Source: Platerodrilus igneus
Taxonomy: Eukaryota; Arthropoda; Insecta; Coleoptera; Lycidae
Direction of reading: 5' to 3'
Length of the DNA stretch: 64,000 bases
Assembly (NCBI GenBank): GCA_036346225.1
Contig: JARFIW010000836.1
Location: forward strand, 558,001 to 622,000
Part shown: in pieces, positions 36,410-47,610 of the stretch
Layout of the letters: each line of letters starts with the position of its first letter
Position numbering within the stretch: the first letter of the stretch is position 1
The notes under the pieces: generated by a model
The model's input: the letters and a program-made list of their open reading frames with translations, nothing else
What the model was told of the DNA's origin: nothing
Databases searched by the model: none
Translations under genes and position numbers: made by a program

Positions 36410-39400
36410 TGCTTTTTCTGTATTTACTAGACAGATTTTGGATCCCTTACAAAATTTTTATGTCATTTGATAATCTAACGACACATAGATTTAATGCTAA
36501 ATGGAAGTTATTACATTGACATTAAATATATAGGTTTTTATTATTTAGTAAACATTAGCCTAAAAATTAGTTTCAGATTTTAACAGCAACTGAAATATAC
36601 ATAATAAAACATGTATTCGTACATCCTTGATTAATACAAATTTCTCATTTCAAAATTTTTAAATCAAATCACATTATTACTCAAATGGAATTTATAACAA
36701 ACATTTAAAATTGGCAGGCAGGGTGATGTATTCCCGCGCGCGACCGCTGATTGGCTGAGAGTTTGTAGGCCACCATATTCTTGTAAAGCGATTGCATTAT
36801 TTCCCATGTACTTGTAATGTTGCTACAGACAATTTCTTCAGCGTATTGCGCAATTGGTAAACAAATCGAGGTAACAAGTAATTATATAGATGTCTAAGAG
36901 GTTTGTAAATCTTTGTAGTACATTATCTAAGGTTTAAATTAATTGTTTTAAGGAAAGCGACTAATGATACGAGAACGGAGATATAGTTTTAGTAGACAAA
37001 CTTATACCCGAACGGGACATTATTAAAAGTCAAAATTAATAAGCCACTTGAGTGATTACGATTGCTATTGAACCGTTCAGCCGCTTCATTCGTTTACTAA
37101 ATTATGTATCAGCACTTGTTGTTCTTCAAATTCAATATTCAAGCTACATTAGAGACGTTTAATAATTCAAAATGAACCCTTGTTAACTGTAACTGTTGTA
37201 TACATATTTTAAAAGATATAACTCCATTTTCTAATTCAGCTAAAAGTTACGCTAAAGCAGCACAAAAGTCTTTTATTATTTGATATACTCCAAACTCCTA
37301 AAGGATCTATAAAATTATAATTTAGTAATTGGAAATGTTTATTTGTTAGAGCGGGTACTGAGGTTGAAGTATGGCTGGGGGATTTTCCATAGTTTCGTAT
37401 CCAGGACAACCAGCATCGCGATCGATTGCGCTTTCCCTTAGGGATTATACACTTTCTAGATTCAAACCAATGTTCCTTTGCCAATTTTCATCTCAATTAA
37501 ATATTGAATTTCACTCAACGTAACTTAGTTTATTTTGTTTTGTTAAGTATAGAGTTTAATTATATTTTAGGGTGTAAATTTCAATGAAGCATATAAGCTT
37601 ATCTATACTCATCCAAGCTTGTACAACGGGTAATTGTTAACGTTTCTAATAAAACCTTTTATAAATACAAAAACTTTTGAATTGTGACGCGGATCTATAA
37701 TATAACACCCCCGCTGGTCCTTTGGCAAGGTCGCCTCCAACGCAGAACGTGGGCGTCCAGATGAGACTATCAACAACGCCACCCCCGCATGTTTGCCTAA
37801 CCAAAGCTCTTGTAACTGGTAGCCGCGCCCAAATGCTATATAAAAACGTTTTTAGATTAAAAGTCAAAGTCGTTTCTTTTATAGAAAAGTCTCTCTAGAA
37901 ATATTCTTCAAATAATGTTAAGAGAAAATTGTCAGATTGAATTTCAGATACCACGCAAGTAGGGGAATTCACTGTTTATAGAGAAGTGTGTTTATATTTC
38001 AATCTGTTATAAAACGTGTGGTCGTTGGAGTAGAAAAGAAAACTTTTCAGATCACTTAATTCACCAAAATTAATTTGAAACCCCATTTTTTAATCGGTTG
38101 CCTATTACGTAGATTTTAACAACATAAAAATAAATGTACTATATTTAAAAATAAATATAGTTAATAGGTTTCTCAAATATTCCTGGTTACGTGTTAAAAA
38201 TGCAATAGATGCAGCAACTCACCTTGCACAACCTTCAAATCCAAATGTCATTTTGTTAGACGTCACATTTATAATAGTTGTAGAAATTAAACCTTGTAAC
38301 TAACAATTTTAATGGAAAGAAACTATCGCAAAACCTTGTCAGGCTCGTAAGCAAATAATCCCACAATGTCCCCACCGCAAACCCTAAACAAAATCCTGAA
38401 GGGAAAAAACAATAGAAGTATAAGTCTATTTAAAAATTGAAGAGGAATACTAATCAACAGATTATATGGAAATAACTATTATCTCTAACAACAAAAGACT
38501 AAAACTAAACACTTCCGTCAACATAAAAACAGCTTATTTGAAAAAGGTTGTGTTTGGGTAACTCTTTACCCAGTTAATATCATAAAATACATTCAAATCT
38601 AGAAAGAGAAACTGTTGGATTATTTAAATTAAAGTTTGACGTCTGCAATAACGTTGACGGGTAATTTATCTCCAGTAAGATTTTATGTAGTAATACACAT
38701 AATATAAATTCAAAATTGTTTATTCTTTTTCTTAGGTTTACTACCTCATCCCTGGTTTGTTTCCTTGCTATTCAAAATAATTTCCATTAGGGTCATAATA
38801 GCAGTAAGTTCCGCAAGTCTTCCTGCCCAACGTTATAGTTTTAAAACTAATTACTATCTATTGACTGATATCTTTAACGAGTAGTAAAACACACTGACCT
38901 CCCGTTTTCTTTAATCAATTTGTATAATATTAAATCTTACTATGTCATAAAATTTAGAAACATCGGGAATATCTGGTTGTTGTTTATTCGATTTCATTAA
39001 TATGGATGATGTAATTTTTCTCGGAAGCGCACTTCACTACTCGCGACTATCGTTAATTAGTACATTTTACCCGGGTTATCTGCTAAGATTAATAGCCGTC
39101 AGTCGTTCAGTTTACGATCGTTATCTTGATTTATAACCTTGTTGAATGAACTTATCTGTTATCTTGAATATTTAATGGTTGTCACTCGCTCATTTTACAA
39201 TTGATATCTACTTGATTTTTTGTTCGCTAATTGGCGAATAAACGCTCCAATTTGTTATCTGGTATTATGAAAAATCAAAATTTTTCTCGAAGAAATAAAT
39301 ACGTTTTCAATTTTAAAGTACACAACTGCATGTTTTGTGTTACTGTTTAATTTAATCTTGTTATGTAAATTAAATAAACACCTTTAAATAGTGTCGAGTA

Positions 39401-39679
39401 TTTTTCTGATAGCAAATATTGGATGAAGAACATTTTCAAACCAGAATTTTTACTTATTTACTATTTACAGATTCAATTAAGTTACGTAATACAAATGAAG
39501 CTTGTAATTCAAGAGAGCTGTATGTGTTTATAGTATAATACAGTGTTCTTCAAATACTGAATATTTCTACCTTAGTATTTACCTTAGTATTCACAAAAAT
39601 TTCTTTAGTCTCTCAGGTTAAAAGTGTTGTATATTTACGGAATGGCGCTCAATGATTTTTACATGACCCCTTATCACTT

Positions 39680-39717
<38 letters not shown>

Positions 39718-41331
39718 AAATTTAAAAATCCATTTCTTCGACTATTTCAGTTAATAGAAAGTTAAAAGATTTTCCTGCTCGAATAGATTATTATATTATT
39801 TTTTACTAAAAATTTTTAAGGCACATACACTTGCAAATAATAAGATAGAGAAAAACGAAAATTTATGCAGTATAAGTCCTTAAAAATATAAATAAGAATA
39901 TCAAACTTTCAATTTACACCCTGAATAAATTTACGCTGAACTTTTCGAGTAAGGGTATACTTTTACAACCGTACTTACCCTTTTAAAAATAAACCTTTTA
40001 TCAAAAATGTATGTAAATTTCCCATTGTTATATAAATAAATTTCCTAAATAAAATCTTAAAATCATGAATTAATTAAACCTTAATGTTAGTAGTTCTCAT
40101 TATAAAACTCTTAAATGCTATACGCGGATTTGAATATTTTTATAAAGTGTTTTACACAAAAAACTACAAATCTTGAAAACTAGTCTAACCCTCGATCTCT
40201 GGTGCTGTCAAATAATTCCGTCAGTTCCAAATACTTTCAACTTCAAACACAAGTGTTCTTGACACAGTGATAGCATCTTAAATTAAATTACACGCGACCT
40301 TTTCAGCTCAAAGCCAAAAAACTAATTTGCAAAGAATTTAAATGCAGTAGAATTAGTTAATATAGAATTTAAGCGAAGATGTATACAACTGAAATAGAAT
40401 TTGAAGCCCTAAAATATCCAGATATACTTACAATTTCTTAAAGTCAGCGAAAATCAACTAACTGAAAGCGCTTTATAAATTACTAATTTTTATTAAGCAC
40501 GGTTGTTTTTAAATAACTTCACTTCTTTGCAGAATAACAGGAATAATTCAGATTATTAACACTACCGCCATAAAATCCGTTATGTTATTCAAGTATGTGA
40601 CGCGATACAAGTTACGTAATTCAAATCAATAGCAGATGTTTCAGTTCGAACAAAGTATCTGATTTGTTGAGCGTTCTTATCAATGCGAAATCGACCTGCT
40701 TTACCAATCATAATTTCCAATGATTTTAATTATTAATCTCTCCAAATATATAATCATAAGCAGAAAATTTGTTTTAATATCACTGCTTATCATGCAAATG
40801 TTGGATCTTTTTGAATTAACTAACGAGCAAGAACGTGACTTTTTCCTTGTAAAACTTTATATTGTAAAGTAATGCAATTTTTCAGTAAATAAATGAGCCT
40901 TTCTTATTAATAGTTTTGCCTTGGTACTAAATGAATGCCACGAGTCAAATATCCATCCAATTAACTAACATAAAACGTAGTTTTATACACCGAGCGTTCT
41001 TAATAAATATCACCGGTTTTATAAGGGATTATTAAGAAATAGAATTTTGCCCTAATATACAAAATGGCGCTCTTTTTTTATCAATATATATATAAATAAT
41101 GCTGTAATATGGGGTTGTTTAGGGGTGTATTGAGTAGTAAGGGTCGCGTAGTAACTGTAAATAGCAATGGAAATCAGAAAACTGCATTTATTTAGTAGAA
41201 AAATAAGTAATTGTACATTATGTAAATAGCAAGCATTTACCACCCGCTATGAGTGGTTTAATTCCCAAAGAAGATTAAAAAGAATCCGAAAGAGTTTTAT
41301 CAGAAATCAGCTTAAAATTTTAAAGACAAAC
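36410..41331. other. mostly AT-rich DNA with two less AT-rich islands
   Basis: No readable gene. 36725-36800 contains CGCGCGCGACCGCTGATTGG, with an inverted CCAAT box, and looks promoter-like. 37680-37850 is GC-rich and ends in GCTATATAAAAACG on the plus strand. 39682-39715 is an AT dinucleotide run. Possible splice donors occur on the minus strand near 38222 (AAG followed by GTGAGT), but no exon can be assembled. Confidence 0.35.
39682..39715. repeat. AT dinucleotide microsatellite
   Basis: About seventeen uninterrupted TA units. Confidence 0.95.
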
Positions 41332-41495
41332 CTGGTTGGTCGCGACAATCTGCAAGACTGCTTGTAGTGGGATAAGCTATATAACACCCATCGGTGACAA
41401 GGCAGCTCAGTTTCCACTTGAAGCAGGTTGAATCCACATCACTTTTAACCAGAAATCTACGCGTCAGATAAATAAAACTTATAATGAAAATAGTG
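41332..41495 (-). CDS. possible exon with LDLa-like cysteine pattern (unassigned)
   Basis: On the minus strand an acceptor TTTTATACAG (or a later TAG) precedes a hydrophobic stretch (TIFIISFIYL). Then comes CFKWKLSCLVTDGCYIAY ending LADCRDQPG, at a CAG/GTTTGT donor. The cysteine spacing resembles an LDLa module missing its fourth cysteine. It lies upstream of the LRP4 LDLa cluster on the same strand, but it ends in phase 1 while the exon at 30673 needs phase 2. It therefore cannot be joined directly and may belong to another small secreted protein. Confidence 0.35.
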
Positions 41496-42671
41496 CTGTA
41501 TAAAAATTGTGTTAAGAATATATGAACAGTTTTTGCCGTTTTTTCAGAAAACGTGAGTAGAAATTGGTTAATTAATTTAAATTAAATATTTATTATGATA
41601 TAGGGCTTCTAATCTGCGTCGAAGACAATTCTAATTTTGGAACAATTCAATTCTAATCCGAGTCGAAAACAATACTTCTGGTATATTTCTGGTGTAATTC
41701 TGGGACAATTCTAATACGCTGCTAATTTATGATCCCAAGTCTGTAATTTCAAGTGGTATTTAAGGGAAAAGAATAAAAACATATGCACAGAAATATCGAA
41801 TAAAGCATGAGGTGATTTTGAAAAACAAGGGGTAACCGTACTGAAATATTGGTTCAACAAAGCACAGCATTGGTTTCGATTAAGCATAACAAAGGGTGTT
41901 GATCCACAACACGAAACAACATATCAGGAGATCACAGGTCAGATCTACCTAATTTTAAGAAATCTTTTCAATTTAAATTTGAATACTGAATTTATTAAAT
42001 TTATCCAGAACTTGTAAAGAGTCAACAGGAACATTGCATGCGTTTAAACTTACGTAATAAATCGAACGTTCCAGATTTTTTTTAAAGGGTGTTGTTTTTG
42101 GTGACTTTATATTGAATTAAAAGTATATATATTTTGGGATAAATAATCCATATGATATTAATTGATTGAAGGGTGTATTTAAAGAATTTTGAAAATTGTA
42201 AATATTATTTCCCTTCATTATATTAATGTTGATTGACTTCGTTTTATCAATTCAAACAGGTAATCATAAAAGGGGCGAAAGAAAATTGATCATCGTAACG
42301 TTGTGCAGTCTGTGTAGATTAAAAAGAGCTAGTTGTGGCATAATAATAAAAGTAGAAGATTAAAGTGAGAAACACAGAGCGGTGCCTTCAGAAGAACGTT
42401 TATTACACCGAGTACGGCGTTATATCAATTTATATGACGCAACAACGTGGGGAGAAAAATACATAGCAATATATACACATACATAAATTTTATTAAGGTA
42501 AGAATAACCATTTTTTTTTCAATCAATCGCAGTTCTTTCCAGCTCAAACGTCCACCTGCGGTTGCTTCATATACTGCTTGAAGTGTTTTGACACTAAGGC
42601 ATCTCATATGATTACTACTGAAACTTCCATCACACTTATTCTTGGTTGAATGACTACTTAAGTTCTTTGCC
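41496..42671. other. AT-rich DNA, nothing recognised
   Basis: No coding frame or repeat boundary was seen on either strand. Confidence 0.45.
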
Positions 42672-43020
42672 AGCACCTCGTATTTTTCGACATTTGATCA
42701 GCTCGGTATGAGTGAGAATATTTTTGTTGGTGATGTTTACTACGACTAGGATTATTTCTTTTGTTCTTAGTCCGTGGATTATTAGATCGGGCTTATTCTG
42801 TTCAATTCGCATATCGGTCAAAATTGAGACATTCTACGTTTTTAACTGTGTAGTTCTTGAGCTTTTTGCTTTTGTTCAGGCCATATCGCTATGTGAACTG
42901 GAAGTGTAGGTATCTAATCACTTCCGTGACGCTTTTTGTAGTCAAAATCTATCAGTCGTCCACAATTAGTGGGACGATAGTTAACAGTTTTGGGTCCGAG
43001 TCCGCAATGTAGGCACTTGG
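42672..43020 (-). pseudogene. LINE C-terminal fragment (restriction-like endonuclease type)
   Basis: In mixed minus frames: CLHCGLGPKTVNYRPTNCG then FDYKKRH, then IEQNKPDLIIHGLRTKEIIL with VVVNITNKNILTHTELIKCRK and YEVLAKNL. The C-x-x-C...H-x-x-x-C finger followed by N-x-P-D-x(9-12)-D-x-A-x-P-N...K-Y-x-E-L is the end of LINE polyproteins with restriction-like endonucleases, as in R2-like elements. The finger histidine and the second aspartate are mutated. Identification is by pattern only. Confidence 0.5.
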
Positions 43021-44738
43021 TTTGGGCCAGGTATTATTTGGTATATGGATACATGTTGAAACTTTGTTATCACAAATTTTATCTTATATCTTAGAACTGA
43101 TAGTTTTCAGATAAGACTTCGCTTCTGAGAAGGGTATATAACTGTAGGGACGCATTTTTAAATGTGGTTTAAGAGTAGTTTAATTGCGTAATTATATGTA
43201 AAGTATTTGCATTGGTACTTTATTTAGAATTGTATATTTATTCCTACATTAGATAGGTATTGTCAATAAATTGAGATGTATTCAAAGCGGAAACTGTTAA
43301 CAAATTTCCTCAAACACACGGTATCAAAGGCTAACAAGCATTTCACTGTTATTTACATTCTGAGGGTGCGGTTAATTGTATATTCATAGAAGACATTCCG
43401 TTTGTTTTATCAGAAAATCACGTATTCTGTAATGAATGACTGATTTAAGTACAATATAGTAAGGGTGGGACTAAATATGATATGTAGTAAATCAGTATAG
43501 ACATTTATTACAAAGGTTTAAGACACATAACTGCAAATGTAACACCGAATCTTTTCGAATATGAGATTTTGTACAATTATGACCTAGACATTTTTTAAAA
43601 GTTTTTTTTAGGTTTATTTATTTATGACACGCCGACTTAAGGAACGACAGAAGAAAAAACAACTCAGACATTTCAAACTATTTGTTTTGAGTGAATGAAT
43701 CGTTACTGTTAAATTTTCAATTGCCCAGAAGCGGCAGGAATCCTGTAACAAAGTAAGGGTACTCTATCTAACTACAATGGTACGGGAGTGGGTCCCTATA
43801 TAAAACAAATTGAAAAATTGCAAAAAATTATGGAGAAGTTCAATTATTAAACTACGTTAGCATAAACACACCTTGAAAGTTTTTTTGATACTGTCTTAAT
43901 TAATGGTACGAATTTTCCAAGTAGATCCTAATTAGGCCGGTCTCCTGGTGGAATGAAGTCCTTTTTACAATAAATCTATATTCTCAACAAGGAAAAACTT
44001 AGTCTCACTGCGTCACCTAAATCTATTTGAATACAAGCATCATAACATTATTTCTGTAAACAGTTACGCACATACCAATTTAAATTTTCACAAATCAATT
44101 CACTTTTGATTTGCTATAACATTAATTATCCAAATATAGTGATTTAATCACGTCCTCAACCATTTAAAATTAAATTTCAATGTTTAGGTTTCATCTACTA
44201 ACATAAACACTATACCCTACAATGGTGCTGGACTATAATTTTATAAATGCATATCTTAACAAGCTTCATGCATGCACGCCACTGACAAAAACTTTAATAA
44301 CTAACTAATAAAACTTACCAGAATTGAGTTTAACATGCGACAGGTAATATATTTTCAACTTATGTTTGTTTAGATCCAATCTGTCCTATTTCTGCTTCTA
44401 TTGTTGAGTCGTTGCCGAACGATGCACGGATATCATCACGTTTAACTCCCGTTGTCTAAGCTCATAGCCCAAGGGTTTCCACGACTACCCTATTAACTAC
44501 ACTGTCTAGCTCGCGTCATCCTGCTCCCCACTTTCTATACCTTTGGGGCCTTTTAGGAATATGTCATTGTATTACAAAAAATGCGCGATTTTCTATGGTT
44601 TGAAACGCGTGTCGTATGATAGCAGTGAGTTGTTATGTTGTAAACATTTAACATTGTATTTTATTATTATTATTATTATTTATTTTATGTATTTTACAGT
44701 ATAACATTCTACTAAATACTTTTATTGATGATAAACAT
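43021..44738. other. AT-rich DNA with a possible 5' exon on the minus strand
   Basis: 44330-44560 is less AT-rich and on the minus strand ends in CAATTCTG followed by the consensus donor GTAAGTT. It could be an untranslated first exon of LRP4 or of another minus-strand gene, but nothing ties it to a coding exon. 44661-44682 is a short ATT run. Confidence 0.3.
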
Positions 44739-45546
44739 TTGCAAATACAGGAAACGGAATATAAATTGAGAAACAAAAAATATATCACACCACAAGTAAA
44801 AAACTCTTACGGAGAGAAATGTTTAGAATATTTAATACCAAAGTTGATGAATGAATTACCGCAAGACTGTAAGTTATGCCTAAATATGAAATCACTTAAA
44901 AAATGCATAAAACAGCACTTAAATAGTAATGTTTAAGTTCCAGTGAAAAAGGATGAAGCTTATTAGTATATTTAATTAAATTAAATTAATAAAATTAATT
45001 AAATTAGTTATTTATATAATAGCAATACATAATACGTAAATATTATGTGCATGAGAAAGTGTGAATATCAGTGTGTGTATATGTGTATATATGTACATAT
45101 GTATATATGTGTGTATATGTATACGTATAAATATAGCTAGAGCTATAACATAAAAATATGTATGTATGTGTAGATGTTAGCATTAGAATTAGAATTAGTT
45201 AAACTATATAAATAGTTATTAGTTAAGGTTTAAGCACTTTGTAAGGATAGGTTCAAAACCATAAACATCCTGGTCAGAGTAATATGTTTAAGTTATAATG
45301 AGTTACTTATCTTTTCGAATATCTATTTATAGTTAAAAGAAATGTGTTGCAGAGAAAACAATATGATTTAAAACAGTAGGGGGTTGAGCCAAAAATATGT
45401 TTAATTGATATGAAAAACTATTTATTTTTTGAAATATTTATTCATAGGAATTATTAAACTGTTGTCACCATGTCAAGCAGCCTATACAGGTTAGCTTATG
45501 GTGTATGTAATTCACTGTGCAAATAAATGAATTGAATTGAATTGAA
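44739..45546 (+). mobile_element. CR1/Jockey-type LINE 3' terminus
   Basis: 44760-44935 encodes YKLRNKKYITPQVKNSYGEK with CLEYLIPKLMNELP and a terminal basic helix. This is the C-terminal pattern of CR1/Jockey-type RT proteins (R-x-R-T-x-x-G...L-x-Y-x-x-P-x-x-x-N-x-L-P). A 600-bp AT-rich 3' UTR follows and ends in repeated TGAAT units. The same tail terminates the minus-strand LINE at 2676. Confidence 0.7.
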
Positions 45547-45550
45547 TTGA

Positions 45551-45597
<47 letters not shown>
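45547..45597. repeat. ATT trinucleotide microsatellite
   Basis: About seventeen ATT units, directly continuing the TGAAT-repeat tail of the LINE. Confidence 0.95.
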
Positions 45598-46409
45598 GTC
45601 TGGTGAGATCACTTGTAACATGATAGCTGTTAATTCCACTTAGGTCACCGGATGTATCTAGGTGATTTAATTATATTGTAACAAAGTTACTTTCTCATCT
45701 GGATATATTGAAAACGGTAACTGAAATTGTTTGAGAGTACTTTTAAATTGAATAGTTTCTAATAAAGGGTATAAAAAGTTTTCTTGACTATCATATATTG
45801 AAATCTGTTTTCCTTTTACGGTTTTTAAATACGTCATTAACCTGAGCTACGTTCATCTATTTATTGCACAAAAGAATAACTATGTTTTGTGGTTTAAGTT
45901 TATTTCCTGACTTCCCTCTATAAAATTAAAAATTATTGATATGCTATACTTAATTAACACTATTCGTAAGATCACAATAAATAGGGTGCATCCGCATTTA
46001 TTCTGCCCGTTTCAAGTTAATTTTTCTCTTTCCTATCCAATTTATATCTAAAATAACGCGAACGTGTTACATATTCCACAAGAAGGTTAAGGTCGTGTTA
46101 AAAATTGAAAAAGAGTAACGGGCACAAAAAGGAAAAAAAAAGAAAACTTAACTAAAATATTCTAGGCGAAAAGCTTGCTGTTGGAGTAAAAACCTGCTGG
46201 GCTCCTGCTAGTGGAGTGGGCAGAAAAAAACAATAAAAACTAATTATTCGGAAAGCACCAAGAAGTATCACAGTAAATTCGCTAGCTCTGTAATCCCACT
46301 GTGAAGCGTGATGACCCTACCTTTCATTTAAAGGAAAAATTAAATAGAAAAAGAAAGGACCACGTGGTACAAACCCAGAAAGAACTGGCTTGAGTAAAGT
46401 ATGGCTCAT
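45598..46409. other. AT-rich DNA, nothing recognised
   Basis: 46150-46390 (AAGCTTGCTGTTGGAG and following) looks repeat-like and may extend the RTE 3' UTR next to it, but I could not align it. Confidence 0.4.
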
Positions 46410-47610
46410 CATCATCATTAAGTCTTCAGTCCTGGAACTGGTTAAACGCGTACCTCCATTGTGTCCTATTCTGAGTTAACCTACACATTCCCCTAAGGTT
46501 CCCAGAGTCTACATCTTTTTTGCGTGCAAGATTCTAATCTAGGTCTACATTTACTTCTCTATTCCAATATATGCTTGTAATATAGCCCGCACTATTCCCT
46601 AAAAAATGCCCTAAAACATATCCTACCTATTTCTCCTATTTTTTTAGGGTTCCATACCTTATAAGGTATAACAGAACCTTCATAAGATCACTCTCGTGTT
46701 CATTTGTCTGTCAGTCACAAAGGTTTTTCCCGAAAACTATGTACCGTAGGAATTTGAAATTTGGCACAATGCTAGGTCTTTATGGCGCGCACATATATCG
46801 AAAGTCAAAAAATAGCAAAACAATATATTTAGATTAAAATGGCAGGGGTTAATTCAGTAAAAAAAAAGTTTTAATAAATATATCGTGTGAGGTATCATTT
46901 GAAAGAGGATTCTAAAAGGCTTCTAAAAATATTTTTTTAATAATTTTCGGTCGAGTAGTCTTCATAATATAGCTCAAAATATGCCAAAAATGACCGTTCC
47001 CCCCTTCTCTCCTACATTTCCAAAGCTAAAATTAAGATTTTAATAGGAACAGTAGCTATTGAGTCATAGATTATCGAAAATCTGCAGGTTTTTTGACAGT
47101 GTAATAGTTGCTGGGATAATTTTTTTCAACACAGTAATAGACAACGTATTTACCAATGTACCAGTACAATGTGGGACAATATATTCATTTATAGTTATCC
47201 CAATCAAATTTGGATAGATTTAAATATACATAAAAATAAAAACATCTTAATTTGGTTTATTGATTGCTCACTGTAGTATTGGTATGGAACCCTAATAGTG
47301 CGAGCTCGACTCGCTCTTGGCTAACTTTTTTTTTTGTTTCAGACAGATATCTTTATTCCCCTACTATTTCTGTAACCTCTTTGTTAATAACTTTATCTGT
47401 TCATGTTGAAGCATAACATTTCAAAAGGCTTCGTTTTTCCTGTCTGTTTCTCCTACTGTCCCTATTTCAGTGCTGTGCTCCACACATATGCTTCTAACAC
47501 TTTTGTCCTTGTTTCTATGTTTGTCTTCGAACATATCCGCTGCTCTTTCTTGTTAGATACAGTTCGGTTCCTCGTCTATTGTTTTGTAAATGTACACCCT
47601 ATTTCACCGA
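46410..47610 (-). pseudogene. RTE LINE 3' remnant, split by a TIR element
   Basis: On the minus strand 47610-47331 reads TRTKVLEAYVWSTAL, then KPFEMLCFN and TDKVINKEVTEIVGE. 46645-46410 resumes with the KNRRE segment, then CRPRLESCTQK and TMEVRV. The same segments are contiguous in the RTE element at 63500-63910 (LKTYVWSTVLYG, TEKVKHKEVLEMVGEE, KNRREG, RPRLDYCTQ). The 46646-47330 sequence therefore interrupts an older RTE copy. Confidence 0.65.
46646..47330. mobile_element. non-autonomous TIR element inserted in RTE
   Basis: AGGGTTCCATACC at 46646-46658 and its perfect complement GGTATGGAACCCT at 47281-47293 are 13-bp inverted repeats. A 3' extension AATAGTGCGAGCTCGACTCG and CTCTTGGCTAAC runs into a T-run. 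Elements beginning AGGGTTCCATACC with GTCTGTCAGTCACAAAGG are recurrent in arthropod genomes. No transposase is encoded. Confidence 0.65.

Noticed and set aside
38740..38800. Cysteine-rich minus-strand exon (reads KTCGTYCYYDPNGNYFE)
   Set aside because: An in-frame stop follows directly, and the phase does not fit the upstream candidate exon at 41332-41495.
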